DNA from: Citrobacter enshiensis
GTDB lineage: Bacteria; Pseudomonadota; Gammaproteobacteria; Enterobacterales; Enterobacteriaceae
Assembly: GCF_029338175.1 (NCBI RefSeq)
Contig: NZ_CP119862.1
Span: 2,046,001-2,110,000, forward strand
Length of the DNA stretch: 64,000 nucleotides
Direction: 5' to 3'
Shown: positions 1 to 14,918 of the stretch, one piece after another
Layout: each line of letters begins with the position of its first letter
Position numbering within the stretch: position 1 is the stretch's first letter
Translations under genes and position numbers: made by a program
The notes under the pieces: generated by a model
What the model was told of the DNA's origin: nothing
Seen by the model: the letters and a program-made list of their open reading frames with translations, nothing else
Database searches by the model: none

Positions 1-1
1 G

Positions 2-1063
2 CTGACGACCTTTGGTAAAGACAATCCGGTCTCCTTTTTCTATGCCAGCATGGTGTTCTCGGTACTGTGCGCGCTGATGCTGACGTTTGTATGGTTCTTT
101 ACCTGGGAGCGCCCACGTGAAGAGTGGACGGAAGCGGCTCTGCGTGCCGAGGAAGAGAAGAAGAATCTGAACTTCCGCCAGAGCATGAGTCGTCTGTTCG
201 TTGAACTGAGTTCGACGCTGCGCATCAAAATTTTCCGTCAGCATTTGGGGATGTACCTTGGCGGATACATCGCGCAGGACGTCTTCAACGCGGTCTTTAC
301 CTACTACGTGGTCTTCGTTCTCATGCAGGAAGCCTCAATGGCGTCGAATCTGCTGGGCACGATGGCGATTTTCAGTTTCATTGCGGTTATCGGGATGATC
401 CCGCTGTGCATCCGTTTTGGGCCTGCGGCCGTCTTACCGGATGGTGGTTGTCCTGTTTGGTCTGAGTTCGCTGTCGTATGCCGTTCTCTATTATGCTGGT
501 ATGAGCGATGTGTACACTCTGTTACTGCTGGTTTCTGCGATTGCGGGTCTGGGACGCGGCGGTATCAACTATGTGCCATGGAATACCTACACTTATATTG
601 CCGATGTCGATGAAGTCGTTACTGGACAGCGTCGTGAAGGGATCTTCGCAGGCATTATGACGCTGACCCGTAAAGCGTCTCAGGCGGGGGCGGTGAATGC
701 TGGTGGGGATTGTGATGCAAATGTCGGGCTTTGTATCAGGGCAGAGCACGCAGCCTGAAGCCGTCAGCCACACCATTCTGTTGATTCTGAGCTGCGGCAC
801 GCTAATCGTACTGGCGCTGGGCTTCCTGGTTTCCCTGCGCTTCAAGCTGAATTTACAAACGCACAGCGTTCTGCGTGAAGAGACCGCCAAAATGCGTAAC
901 TCGGGCCGGGCAATGCCAGAAGAGATTACGCCCGCAGGCACGCGCCACCGTTGAGATGCTTGCAGGCATACCGTACGAATCACTTTGGGGTAACAACAAT
1001 ATTGGTTACCTGAACCGTAATAAACCGGCTGCGCCGTCTCTTAAGCAGAGGCGCGGGCAATGA
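2..1063 (+). CDS. GPH-family sugar:cation symporter, 5' partial, frameshifted
   Basis: This is the C-terminal part of a 12-helix inner-membrane transporter of the glycoside-pentoside-hexuronide (GPH) type; the start lies before the window. Hydrophobic helices and the family motif around GRGGINYVPWNTYTYIADV (about 556-610) are visible. Reading frame changes near 415-435, 690 and 930, the last from an extra C in CGCCCGCAGG. After correction the protein ends WGNNNIGYLNRNK... with a stop at 1061-1063, a tail typical of GPH carriers. It lies 26 bases before the GH105 hydrolase and probably imports that enzyme's disaccharide substrate (inferred). Family is confident; substrate is not. Confidence 0.75.
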
Positions 1064-1089
1064 ATTCGACATACAATAGAGGTTAAGAT

Positions 1090-2231
1090 ATGAAAGTTTG
1101 GCCCGTCAAACACAGCCCATTATTACGTCAACCGGAGCGTTTTATCTCACGGGAAGCGCTGAAAGATTTGATTCAGACGGTGACTAAAAACCTGGTGGAG
1201 ATCAAGGATGAGACAGGTCAATTTCTGCTACGACTGGATGATGGCCGGGTAATTGACACCAAAGGTTGGCCGGATTGGGAGTGGACCCACGGCGTCGGCT
1301 TGTACGGGATGTACCAGTACTACCAGCAGACCGGCGATGAGGCGACGCGCGACACCATCGGACAGCTGGTTTGCCGACCGTTTCGCCGAGGGCGCAACCA
1401 CCAAAAACGTCAATACGATGGCGCCGTTTTTAACGCTGGCCTATCGTTACGAAGAAACCCGCAATCCGGGGTATCTGCCGTGGCTTGATAGCTGGGCCGG
1501 AGTGGGCGATGAATGAGATGCCACGCACCGACCACGGCGGTATGCAGCACATCACGCTGGCGGAAGAAAACCATCAGCAGATGTGGGACGACACGCTGAT
1601 GATGACGGTGTTGCCGCTGGCGAAAATTGGCAAACTCCTCAATCGTCCGGCGTATGTAGAAGAAGCGACCTATCAGTTCCTGCTGCATGTGCAGAATCTG
1701 ATGGATAAAGAGACAGGGCTGTGGTTCCACGGCTGGAACTATGATGGACACCATAACTTTGCCAATGCCCGCTGGGCGCGTGGCAACAGCTGGCTGACCA
1801 TCGTGATCCCGGATTTTCTGGAACTATTGGATCTGCCTGAAAACAACGCAGTCCGCCGTTATCTGGTGCAGGTGCTGAATGCGCAAATTGCTGCGCTGGC
1901 GAAATGTCAGGATGAAAGCGGGTTGTGGCATACCTTACTGGACGATCCGCAATCATACCTGGAAGCGTCGGCCACGGCGGGATTTGCCTACGGTATTCTG
2001 AAAGCAGTACGTAAACGCTATGTCGGTCAGGAGTATGCGGCGGTTGCCGAGAAAGCCATTAAAGGGATCGTAGCGCACATTTCACCGCAAGGTGAGCTGC
2101 TGCAAACGTCCTTTGGTACCGGTATGGGTCATGACCTTGATTTCTATCGCGAGATCCCGCTGACGTCGATGCCGTACGGCCAGGCAATGGCGATGCTGTG
2201 CCTCACCGAATATCTGCGCAAGTACTTCTAA
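1090..2231 (+). CDS. Unsaturated rhamnogalacturonyl hydrolase, GH105 (YteR-like), frameshifted
   Basis: A cytoplasmic alpha/alpha-barrel glycoside hydrolase of about 380 residues after correction. The family removes the unsaturated uronic acid left by polysaccharide lyases. Visible motifs are WTHGVGLYGM near residue 65, WDDTLMM, GLWFHGWNYDGHHNFANARWARGNSW and GLWHTLLDDP. A good ribosome site (GAGGTTAAGAT) precedes the ATG at 1090. Frame breaks lie near 1370 and 1490-1505. It follows a GPH transporter, which suggests an import-and-cleave operon for pectin- or glycan-derived unsaturated disaccharides (inferred). It converges on the PBP2 paralog with a five-base gap. A GH88-type specificity is an alternative. 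Confidence 0.8.
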
Positions 2232-2236
2232 TCCAC

Positions 2237-4164
2237 TCAAACGCTCCCCGGTGTCGGTTTCGCTACCGGGGATGCACCCTCCGCCGGGCCGTGAACGGGC
2301 TGGGCAACAGCGTTTTGCGTCACAAACAGATGGTCGAGTATTTGACGCATCACCGGCGCGGCAGTCACGCCGTCGCTGCCACCGTTTTCCAGAATCAATG
2401 CGATGGCGACTTTCGGGTTGTTATAGGGCGCAAACGCGGTGTAGAACACGTGGTCGCGCAGGCGAATCGGGATCATTTTCGCATTGTAGGTCTGGTTCTC
2501 TTTCAGGCTGAACACCTGAGACGTACCCACTCTTGGCGGCAATCCCGTAAGGTGCCCGTGTGGAAGAACTTAAGCCGGTACCCGTTAGGGGAATTGGCCA
2601 TACGAACATCGCACTGGCGCACACAATTCCCAATATGTGAGGCGGCGGTAGCCGATTTGTGTCGGCGGTGTGGCGGCGTGGTAAGGAATGCGGGTTTTAC
2701 CGTTATCCTCTTCCTGCAACAGGTGAGGGGCGATCACTTTCCCATTGTTGAGCAGGCGCCACATCGCTTTCACAACCATCTGAATCGGCGTGGCCGATCC
2801 AAGTAACCCCTGGCCGATGCCGACCGAGATGGTATCACCCTGATACCAGGTCTTTTTATGTACCCGCTGTTTCCAGTCGCGGCTCGGCAGCAGGCCGTTG
2901 TACTCTTCGTTAAGGTCGATACCGGTCGGTTTGCCGTAGCCAAACTGCGACAACATGCTGTCGATCCTGTCGATGCCCATCATGTAAGGCGACCTGGTTA
3001 GAAAAAGGTGTCAGCCGATTCTTCAATCGCTTTGGTGACAGTCAGCATGCCGTGACCGGTTTTCTTCCAGTCGCGGTAGCGGCGTTCGGTGCCGGGAAGC
3101 GTCCATGTTGGCGCGCCAAAGAAGCTGGTCTGCGGTGTAATCACGCCGTTTAACAGCGCCGACATCGCCATGTAAGGTTTTACCGTGGATGCCGGTGGAT
3201 ACAGCCCTTGTGTGACGCGATTAATTAGCGGCAGATCTTTATCTTCAGCAGTTTGTCGTACGCCTGATAGCTGATGCCTTTCACAAAGGGATTGGGGTCA
3301 TAGCTGGGATTCGAGACCATCGCCAGTACCGCGCCGTCATGCGGATCTTCAACCAGTACCGCCCGCGCGTTGTCCGGCAATCAGACTCTCAATATATTCC
3401 TGCAGGTGGAGATCCAGCGTCAGGTGGATATTTTTCCCGGCGACGGGGGGGACATCCTTCAGCAGACGGACAATCCGTCCGTGATTATCCACCTCCACTT
3501 CCTGATAGCCGGTTTTGCCATGCAGTTCATTTTCGTAATAGCGTTCAATACCCTGTTTGCCGATGTTATGGTCGGCGGCGTAATTTTCCGCGCTCCCTTC
3601 TTTGCTGAGTGTTTTTAGATCGCTATCGTTAATTTTTGAGACATAGCCAAGCACGTGCGCCAGTTCCGCGCCGTAGGGATATTCCCGATCTTCGTAGCTG
3701 TTGACGGTGACGCCGCTGAAACGAAATTGGTTCACTGAGAAGCGCGCAATCTCGACTTCAGTCAGGGCATTTTTAAGCACCACCGGGCGATAGCGACTGC
3801 TTGATTTCAGCGCATGGCGAAAGGCATCGATATCCTCCGGTGTCAGGTCAACGATGGGGGTCAACTGCTGGATTAGCGTATCCATGCTGCTGATTTTGTA
3901 GGGCGTAACCGAGATATCGTACCAGGTCACGTTGCGCACCAGCGGGATGCCATTGCGGTCATAGATCATGCCCCGCGTTGGCGCGACCGGCAGCATTTTA
4001 ATGTCGTTCTCATTCGAGCGGGTCGCGTAGTACTGATGCTGGCGAATCTGTAAATTGTAGAGATTGAAGAGAAGGATCCCAAAGCAGATAACCACCAGGG
4101 CGAACGCCACCACTACCCGTCTCAGAAAGAGCTTCTCTTCTGCTGCGAAATCTTTAAACGTCAT
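2237..4164 (-). CDS. Penicillin-binding protein 2 paralog (class B transpeptidase), frameshifted
   Basis: A second MrdA-like D,D-transpeptidase; the canonical mrdA lies elsewhere in these genomes. The N-terminus (from 4164) has one membrane helix at residues about 14-35, then a PBP dimerisation region. Active-site motifs can be read after correcting indels: S-T-V-K in YPPASTVKPY at 3178-3189, S-A-D in EESADTFF near 3010-3025, and K-S-G-T split by an extra T near 2530. Frame breaks lie near 3360, 3240, 2990, 2640 and 2530. A PBP2 homolog beside argS is known in Salmonella (PBP2SAL), and this is its positional match. A bidirectional hairpin separates it from argS. Confidence 0.85.
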
Positions 4165-4294
4165 TGACCCGTACCTGATTAATTAGCCGCCTAATGATAC
4201 GGAGACGTCAACGCGATGACAGGCAAAAAATGTACCATCCCTCCTGAGAAATGTGTCATTCCTTGTGACATGTTACAGAGTGCGAACGCTGGAA

Positions 4295-4333
4295 ATAAAA
4301 AAGGCCTGAGTCCGCAAGCGAACTCAGGCCTGA
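4295..4333 (-). terminator. Rho-independent terminator of argS
   Basis: AGGCCTGAGT at 4302-4311 pairs with ACTCAGGCCT at 4322-4331. On the minus strand the stem is followed by TTTTTTATTT. It lies 18 bases after the argS stop. Confidence 0.85.
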
Positions 4334-4350
4334 GTGTAAAGCGTACTGGC

Positions 4351-6082
<1,732 letters not shown>

Positions 6083-6148
6083 CGGAATACCTTACGTTTA
6101 AGACGCGGGTTGACTGTGCCCGCACCAGTTTAAGAATTTAGGGCGGGA

Positions 6149-6176
6149 GTATACTGCAAATGCCCGTTTGCGTCAG
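6149..6176 (-). promoter_or_regulatory. Candidate sigma70 promoter of argS
   Basis: On the minus strand CTGACG (6176-6171) is separated by 16 bases from TATACT (6154-6149), about 65 bases before the argS ATG. Spacing and the -10 match are good; the -35 is one base off consensus. Confidence 0.5.
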
Positions 6177-6321
6177 CCCTGGCGCATGTCGTCGCTGCTC
6201 TGAAATCACCTCAACACAATGAGGCATAAGTCTTCATGGCGCCTTGGCCACAATCAGCGGTTGGTTGCCGCCACGCAACAGAGTAAATTAGCGGCTTTGA
6301 AGATGAAGAAGAGTATCCAAA

Positions 6322-6893
6322 ATGGCGAACTGGCAATTTATTGACGAACTGCATGATATTTCCGCGGATTTACCGCGTTTTACGCTGGCGTTAAAGGCGC
6401 TTTCTACTCGCCTTGGTCTGGATCTGGCGCCTCTTGAGGCCGACCATATCTCTCTTCGTTGCCATCAGAATGCGACCGCAGAGCGGTGGCGCCGTGGGTT
6501 TGAGCAGTGCGGCGAACTCCTGTCGGAGAATATCATCAACGGCAGACCGATCTGTCTGTTCAAATTGAAGACGCTTGTTTGTGTCGGACACTGGCAATTC
6601 AGCGTTGTGGAATTACCGTGGCCGGGCGAAAAGCGCTACCCCGCATGAAGGCTGGGAACACATTGAAATTGTGCTGCCCCGGTGAGCCAGAAAGTCTGAA
6701 TGCCCGGGCGCTGGCGCTGCTCTCTGACGATGGCTTAAGCCAGCCGGGGATTTTTGTGAAAACCAGTTCGCCCAAAGGCGAGCACGAACGACTGCCGAAC
6801 CCGACGCTGGCGGTGACGGATGGCAAGGTCACCATCAAATTTCACCCGTGGTCGATTGAAGCCATTGTAGCAAGCGAACGGTCAGAGCATTGA
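6322..6893 (+). CDS. yecM: VOC-fold protein YecM, frameshifted
   Basis: A small cytoplasmic protein of about 188 residues, of vicinal-oxygen-chelate fold and unknown biochemical role. The start MANWQFIDELHDI matches E. coli YecM, as do RCHQNATAERWRRGFEQCGE and SSPKGEHERLPNPTLAVTDGK. Two extra C bases break the frame: one in CTACCCCGCATG near 6640 and one in GCTGCCCCGG near 6680. Correction gives a continuous full-length protein ending at 6893. It is divergent from argS across about 240 bases and lies upstream of cutC, as in E. coli and Salmonella. Confidence 0.88.
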
Positions 6894-6965
6894 GTTTGTG
6901 AGCGTCTGCGACGTTTAGCGCAAACAGGCATGGCATGATAAAACGGTTCTGGAAAAGGAGTGAGT

Positions 6966-7712
6966 ATGGCATTGCTCGAGATTTGTTGTTATAGCATGGA
7001 GTGCGCGTTAACGGCGCAGCAAAACGGTGCCGATCGGATCGAGTTGTGTTCAGCGCCGAAAGAGGGCGGACTGACGCCTTCGTTGGGGGTGCTGCGTTCG
7101 GTTCGTCAACAGGTGACGATTCCCGTGCATCCGATTATTCGTCCGCGCGGCGGTGATTTTTGTTATAGCGACGGTGAATTTGCCGCCATGCTGGAAGATG
7201 TGCGTACGGTCAGAGAATTAGGCTTTCCTGGACTGGTGGTTGGCGTTCTGGATGTGGACGGCAACGTGGATATGCCGCGAATGGAAAAAATAATGGCTGC
7301 CGCCGGACCGTTGGCCGTGACGTTTCATCGCGCCTTCGATATGTGCGCCAATCCATTAAATGCGCTTAAGAATCTGGCGGATTTGGGTGTCGCGAGAGTG
7401 CTGACATCCGGACAAAAATCTGACGCACTGCAAGGTTTACCAATAATTATGGAACTAATTGCACAAGCCGGTGCTCCAATAATTATGGCCGGAGCAGGGG
7501 TTCGTGCAAAAAATTTGCAGGATTTCCTGAATGCAGGTGTCAGGGAAGTACACAGTTCTGCCGGAACCCAGGTTGCCTCGCCAATGCGTTATCGCAATCA
7601 GGGACTGTCGATGTCAGCGGATACGCAAGCGGATGAATATTCCCGCAGTGTGGTTGACGGGGCGGCGGTTGCAGAGATGAAAGGAATCATTGTTCGTCAT
7701 CAGGCCAACTGA
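6966..7712 (+). CDS. cutC: CutC family protein
   Basis: An intact TIM-barrel protein of 248 residues. CutC was named for copper homeostasis, but its enzymatic role is not settled. It opens [19 protein letters not shown] with the conserved N-terminal Cys and Glu residues, then [16 protein letters not shown] and the late motif [13 protein letters not shown] ([11 protein letters not shown]). The start at 6966 is preferred over the upstream GTG at 6960 because AAGGAG lies just before it. A strong terminator follows at 7759. Confidence 0.93.
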   Translation: MALLEICCYSMECALTAQQNGADRIELCSAPKEGGLTPSLGVLRSVRQQVTIPVHPIIRPRGGDFCYSDGEFAAMLEDVRTVRELGFPGLVVGVLDVDGNVDMPRMEKIMAAAGPLAVTFHRAFDMCANPLNALKNLADLGVARVLTSGQKSDALQGLPIIMELIAQAGAPIIMAGAGVRAKNLQDFLNAGVREVHSSAGTQVASPMRYRNQGLSMSADTQADEYSRSVVDGAAVAEMKGIIVRHQAN

Positions 7713-7758
7713 TTTTTACCGTTGCATCATGTCGCCCAATATGATGCTTGCTCGTACC

Positions 7759-7793
7759 AGGCCCCTGCAATTTCAACAGGGGCCTTTTTTTAT
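7759..7793 (+). terminator. Rho-independent terminator of cutC
   Basis: AGGCCCCTG (7759-7767) pairs with CAGGGGCCT (7777-7785), followed by seven T. It lies between convergent cutC and cmoB. Confidence 0.9.
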
Positions 7794-7859
7794 CTTTCTC
7801 CTGCCTATTTCGGGCTGTAACTGCGTTGGTCGCCTGAACTATTTTAGAGAAATCCAGCG

Positions 7860-10008
<2,149 letters not shown>

Positions 10009-10059
10009 ACAAACTCCCTTTAAAATGGCTGATGGCACTGTCTATGATAGGTGGCATTT

Positions 10060-10877
10060 TCAGAAAAGAGAAGATTGCTGTGGAATAGACGGTGCGGCGC
10101 CAATACCAGGAATAACGGCATGTAAATCCTGCCAGATTGCGTCCACTAACTCCGGAGCCTGCGCGATATCGGGCGTGTGTAAAAACAACCAGGGCGTCGT
10201 GGACTGTTCCCAGAGCGGTAATTTGTTTAACCAGGCGGTGAAAAAATCACGATTTTGTACCATGTCATCGCTGCCGATAAATCGCACCATCGGGTGACCG
10301 GCAGTGACAACAGCATGTACAGGGACTCTGGGTTTCTTGCGCTGCGCCTCGCGTATCGCCTCATTGTGAGGGCGGGCGGCATGGACTGGACGGCTGTCGA
10401 GAATGACCCGGTTTACCCCTCTCTCGTGTAAACCACGATTGAGCTGTTGTTCCTCTTCTCCTTTTGCAAAGAAACCCGGATGACGGACTTCAACACCGTA
10501 AGTGAATCGCCCGGGCAGGGCGTCAAGAAATTGCCACAATGCAGGGAGATCGCGAGGTGAAAATGTGGCGGGGAGCTGGAGCCAGTACTGACCAATGCGT
10601 CCCTCCAGCGGCGACATGCGGGTCAAAAACTCCAGCACTAAATCGTCACAGTTTTCAGCGCGGCTTGATGCGTGATGGTCGCCGGAAACTTAAAACAGAA
10701 ACGAAAATCATCGGTTGTCTGCGCGTACCAGCGTTCAACGACCTCGGCTTTAGGAAGCGCGTACAAGGTGGTATTACCCTCCACACAATTGAAGTGGCGA
10801 GCATATTCTTCAAGGCTGGTAATCCCCAGTCGCACCCACTTTGGGTGCGACCATTGCGGTAAGCCGATGTAAATCAT
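10060..10877 (-). CDS. yecE: DUF72 family protein YecE, frameshifted
   Basis: A TIM-barrel-like DUF72 protein of 272 residues with no established activity. It starts [18 protein letters not shown] at 10877 and carries the conserved [14 protein letters not shown] near residue 30 and [13 protein letters not shown] near 60. One base is missing near 10640, where AAAACTGTGACG should read K-N-C-D-D. The span of 818 bases is one short of 273 codons. The ATG overlaps the yecD stop (ATGA), so the two are coupled. Confidence 0.88.
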
Positions 10878-11440
10878 AGTACCTGTAGGATCTCTTCCAC
10901 GCGACGCACCCGGGCAATGCGCGGGAAAATGTGCGTGACGCTGCTCTGGTGTTGCTCGGTACTTGCCGCGCTGCAGGCATCTTCGGCAATGATCAGCCGA
11001 AAGCCCAGTTCCCAGGCGTTACGGGCTGTGGATTCCACGCCGATATTGGTGGAGATCCCGCACAGGACGAGCGTGTCAATGCCGCGACGGCGCAGTTGCA
11101 GTTCCAGGTCTGTGCCGTAGAACGCCCCCCACTGGCGTTTCGTGACCTCAAGATCGCTGTCGGCTTTGCCTAATGCGGCCGGGTAGCGCCACCAGTTTTC
11201 CGGCAACGCTTTCGCCGGGGATGGGGCATCGACGGGCTGTTTTAATGCTTCTGCGTAATCCGGCGACCAGCCGACACGCACCATCACCACCGGTGAGCCG
11301 TGAGCACGGAATTTTTCCGCCAGACGCGCGGCGCGATCCACGACCTCCTGTGCGGCATGTGGGCCTCCGGCGAAGGGTAAAATGCCCTCCTGCAAATCAA
11401 TGACCACCAGCGCGGTGGTTGAGGCGTTCAGTTCCAGCAT
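10874..11440 (-). CDS. yecD: Isochorismatase-family hydrolase YecD
   Basis: An intact cysteine hydrolase of 188 residues. The start at 11440 ([19 protein letters not shown]) matches E. coli; an upstream in-frame start at 11509 would add 23 residues with no family support. The catalytic triad elements are the Asp in VVIDLQEG, a Lys in the [13 protein letters not shown] region and the Cys in [19 protein letters not shown]. Substrate unknown. First gene of the coupled yecDE pair. Confidence 0.92.
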   Translation of the reverse strand: MLELNASTTALVVIDLQEGILPFAGGPHAAQEVVDRAARLAEKFRAHGSPVVMVRVGWSPDYAEALKQPVDAPSPAKALPENWWRYPAALGKADSDLEVTKRQWGAFYGTDLELQLRRRGIDTLVLCGISTNIGVESTARNAWELGFRLIIAEDACSAASTEQHQSSVTHIFPRIARVRRVEEILQVL

Positions 11441-11655
11441 GATGACTCCCGTATTTTCAATGCTATTCCGGTCTATCTTAGTCGCGGTCCTGGAGGCGAG
11501 GGGCAACAAATTTTGTTAATTTTTTTGCGTATACGCAATACCTGGATCGCAAACACGCGTACAGTCAGTGTCTGGTTCGGAGTCTGTCCTGGTTCAAAGT
11601 GGTAAGTAATTGTACCTTGATGGGATAGACTCTTATCGTGCGGCAGAATTTCCAG

Positions 11656-11661
11656 TATAAT
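11656..11661 (+). promoter_or_regulatory. Candidate -10 element of aspS
   Basis: A perfect TATAAT lies about 104 bases upstream of the aspS ATG. No convincing -35 stands at 17 bases, so only the -10 is called. Confidence 0.45.
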
Positions 11662-11702
11662 AGCCGCCTTTTTTCATTCAGTTGTGACATTCAGCTAACG
11701 CT

Positions 11703-11744
11703 GCGACTTCGTCACCTGCGAGGCAGGCGACTTCGTCACCTGCG
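11703..11744 (+). repeat. 18-base direct repeat in the aspS leader
   Basis: GCGACTTCGTCACCTGCG occurs at 11703-11720 and again, identical, at 11727-11744, with AGGCAG between, so the period is 24 bases. It lies in the predicted untranslated leader, ending 20 bases before the ATG. Confidence 0.9.
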
Positions 11745-11764
11745 GCAAAGTTAAGGGATATCTC

Positions 11765-13540
11765 ATGCGTACAGAATATTGCGGACAGCTACGTCTGTCC
11801 CACGAGGGGCAGCAGGTGACTCTGTGTGGTTGGGTCAACCGTCGTCGTGACTCTTGGTAGCCTGATCTTTATCGATATGCGCGACCGCGAAGGTATCGTG
11901 CAGGTGTTTTTCGATCCGGATCGTGCGGACGCATTAAAGCTGGCCTCCGAACTGCGTAATGAGTTCTGCATCCAGGTTACGGGTACCGTACGTGCGCGTG
12001 ACGCAAAAAACGTTAACGCCGATATGGCGACCGGCGAAATTGAAGTACTGGCGTCCGATCTGACCATCATCAACCGTTCAGAATCACTGCCGCTGGACTC
12101 TAACCACGTCAATACCGAAGAAGCGCGTCTGAAGTATCGCTATCTGGATCTGCGTCGTCCGGAAATGGCGCAGCGCCTGAAAACGCGTGCCAAAATTACC
12201 AGCCTGGTGCGTCGTTTTATGGACGACCACGGTTTCCCTCGACATCGAAACCCCGATGCTGACCAAAGCCACGCCGGAAGGCGCGCGTGACTATCTGGTG
12301 CCTTCGCGCGTTCACAAAGGGAAATTCTACGCGCTGCCGCAGTCTCCTCAGCTGTTTAAACAGCTGCTGATGATGTCTGGCTTTGACCGCTATTATCAGA
12401 TCGTAAAATGCTTCCGCGACGAAGATTTACGTGCCGATCGCCAGCCTGAATTTACCCAGGTCGACGTGGAAACCTCCTTCATGACGGCACCGCAGGTGCG
12501 TGAAGTGATGGAAGCGCTGGTGCGTAATCTGTGGCAGGAAGTGAAAGGTGTGGATCTGGGTGATTTCCCGATCATGACTTTCGCTGAAGCTGAGCGTCGT
12601 TACGGTTCCGATAAACCGGATCTGCGTAACCCAATGGAACTGGTGGATGTTGCCGATCTGCTGAAATCCGTCGATTTCGCCGTATTCTCCGGTCCGGCGA
12701 ACGATGCGAAAGGTCGCGTGGCGGCTCTGCGTGTGCCGGGTGGTGCCAGCTTAAGCCGTAAGCAGATTGACGATTACGGTAACTTTATCAAGATCTACGG
12801 TGCGAAAGGTTTGGCTTACATTAAAGTCACCGAGCGTGCGAAAGGTCTGGAAGGGATCAACAGCCCTGTTGCCAAGTTCCTCAATGCTGAAATCGTGGAA
12901 GCCATTCTGGATCGTACCGCTGCGCAAGATGGCGATATGATTTTCTTCGGCGCTGACAACAAGAAAGTGGTTGCCGATTCTATGGGCGCGCTGCGTCTGA
13001 AACTGGGTAAAGATCTCAGCCTGACCGACGAAACAAAATGGGCGCCGCTGTGGGTTATCGACTTCCCAATGTTTGAAGACGACGGTGAAGGCGGCCTGAC
13101 GGCGATGCATCATCCGTTTACTGCACCGAAAGACATGACCGCTGCTGAGCTGAAAGCCGCGCCGGAAGATGCCGTTGCCAACGCGTACGATATGGTGATC
13201 AATGGCTACGAAGTGGGCGGCGGCTCCGTCCGTATCCACAACGGCGAAATGCAGCAAACCGTGTTTAGGCATTCTGGGTATTAACGAACAAGAGCAGCGC
13301 GAGAAATTTGGCTTCCTGCTGGATGCGCTGAAATACGGTACTCCGCCACATGCGGGTCTGGCGTTTGGTCTGGATCGTCTGACCATGCTGCTGACCGGTA
13401 CCGATAACATTCGTGACGTTATCGCCTTCCCGAAAACTACGGCTGCAGCGTGTCTGATGACTGAAGCGCCAAGCTTTGCGAATGAAGCCGCTCTGGCGGA
13501 ACTGAGCATTCAGGTTGTGAAGAAGGCCGAGAATAACTGA
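11765..13540 (+). CDS. aspS: Aspartyl-tRNA synthetase, frameshifted
   Basis: Class II synthetase that charges tRNA-Asp; essential. The order is an N-terminal OB-fold anticodon domain ([23 protein letters not shown]), then the catalytic core with motif 2 [18 protein letters not shown] and motif 3 [15 protein letters not shown]. Three insertions break the frame: near 11854 (GACTCTTGG), near 12238 (GGTTTCCCTCGAC) and near 13266 (GTGTTTAGGC). The span is exactly three bases longer than a 590-codon gene plus stop. Ends VKKAENN. All three breaks look like sequence errors. Confidence 0.96.
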
Positions 13541-13657
13541 TATGGCTGCTGTACACGAAATCATTCGCGTTGCATCGCGGCGGCAACTGAGTGAATACCC
13601 ATGAGCATAGATAGCTATGTGAATGGGATGAACGATGGCAGCCAACAAAGAGGCAGC

Positions 13658-14110
13658 GTGAAGGATAAAGTGTATAAGCGTCCCGTTTCGGTTCTGGTTG
13701 TTATTTTTGCCCAAGATACGAAGCGGGTGCTGATGTTACAGCGACGCGACGATCCTGATTTCTGGCAGTCGGTCACCGGCAGCCTTGAAGAGGGTGAAAC
13801 CGCGTCGCAAGCCGCCATGCGCGAAGTAAAGGAAGAGGTCACCATTGATGTTGCGACAGAGCAACTGACCTTAATTGACTGCCAGCGCACGGTGGAGTTT
13901 GAGATTTTTCGCCATTTACGTCATCGCTATGCGCCGGGAATCGAACGTAATACCGAATCCTGGTTTTGCCTGGCACTTCCCTCTGAACGAGAGATCGTGT
14001 TCACCGAACATCTGACTTATCGTTGGGTTAATGCGGCTGAGGCTGCACAGTTAACCAAGTCGTGGAGTAATCGGCAGGCGATTGAAGAATTTGTTATTAA
14101 CGTCGCCTGA
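13658..14110 (+). CDS. nudB: Dihydroneopterin triphosphate diphosphatase NudB
   Basis: A Nudix hydrolase that removes pyrophosphate from dihydroneopterin triphosphate in folate synthesis. Intact, 150 residues from the GTG at 13658 ([17 protein letters not shown]), preceded by AGAGG. An ATG 57 bases upstream is in frame, but the family starts here. The Nudix box reads [20 protein letters not shown], matching GX5EX7REUXEE. It lies between aspS and yebC, as in E. coli. Confidence 0.93.
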   Translation: MKDKVYKRPVSVLVVIFAQDTKRVLMLQRRDDPDFWQSVTGSLEEGETASQAAMREVKEEVTIDVATEQLTLIDCQRTVEFEIFRHLRHRYAPGIERNTESWFCLALPSEREIVFTEHLTYRWVNAAEAAQLTKSWSNRQAIEEFVINVA

Positions 14111-14138
14111 GAAGGCGCGCTTTTTGGAGATACTATTT

Positions 14139-14884
14139 ATGGCAGGTCATAGTAAATGGGCCAACACCAGACATCGTAAAGCTGCGCAGGATTCTAAGCG
14201 CGGCAAGATTTTCACCAAGATCATTCGTGAGCTGGTGACGGCGGCCAAACTGGGCGGCGGCGATCCGGATGCGAACCCGCGTCTGCGTGCGGCTGTAGAT
14301 AAAGCGCTGTCTAACAACATGACGCGTGACACGCTGAACCGTGCAATTCGCGCGTGGCGTGGGCGGTGATGATGATGCGAATATGGAAACCATCATCTAT
14401 GAAGGTTATGGTCCAGGCGGCACCGCGGTGATGATTGAATGTCTGGTCCGACAACCGTAACCGTACGGTAGCGGAAGTGCGTCACGCATTCAGCAAAACC
14501 GGCGGCAACCTCGGTACTGACGGTTCCGTTGCTTACCTGTTCAGCAAAAAAGGGATTATCTCCTTTGAAAAGGGCGACGAAGACACCATCATGGAAGCGG
14601 CGCTGGAAGCCGGTGCTGAAGACGTTGTGACCTTTGACGACGGCGCGATTGATGTCTATACCGCGTGGGAAGAGATGGGCAAAGTGCGTGACGCACTGGA
14701 AGCCGCCGGTCTGAAAGCCGACAGCGCTGAAGTCTCTATGATCCCGTCGACCAAAGCGGATATGGATGCGGAAACTGCACCTAAACTGATGCGTCTGATC
14801 GACCTGCTGGAAGACTGTGACGATGTTCAGGAAGTTTACCACAACGGTGAGATCTCTGATGAGGTTGCCGCTACGTTAGAATGA
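14139..14884 (+). CDS. yebC: YebC/TACO1-family protein, frameshifted
   Basis: YebC-family proteins act in translation or as regulators; bacterial members help ribosomes through difficult sequences or act as DNA-binding regulators. The start [18 protein letters not shown] at 14139 is typical. Two insertions break the frame: a C in ATTCGCGCGTGG near 14350 and a G in CTGGTCCGAC near 14447. Corrected length is 247 residues, ending SDEVAATLE. Thirty-four bases separate it from ruvC; the yebC-ruvC order is conserved. Confidence 0.92.
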
Positions 14885-14918
14885 CGTGGTTGCGCGATAA
14901 GATAACAGGAGATGCGTG

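Noticed and set aside
12751..13509. Minus-strand frame of 252 codons opposite aspS
   Set aside because: Antisense shadow of a high-GC synthetase gene.
11765..13540. Programmed frameshifting in aspS and similar genes
   Set aside because: No slippery heptamers with downstream pseudoknots, and the breaks differ from gene to gene with no shared motif.
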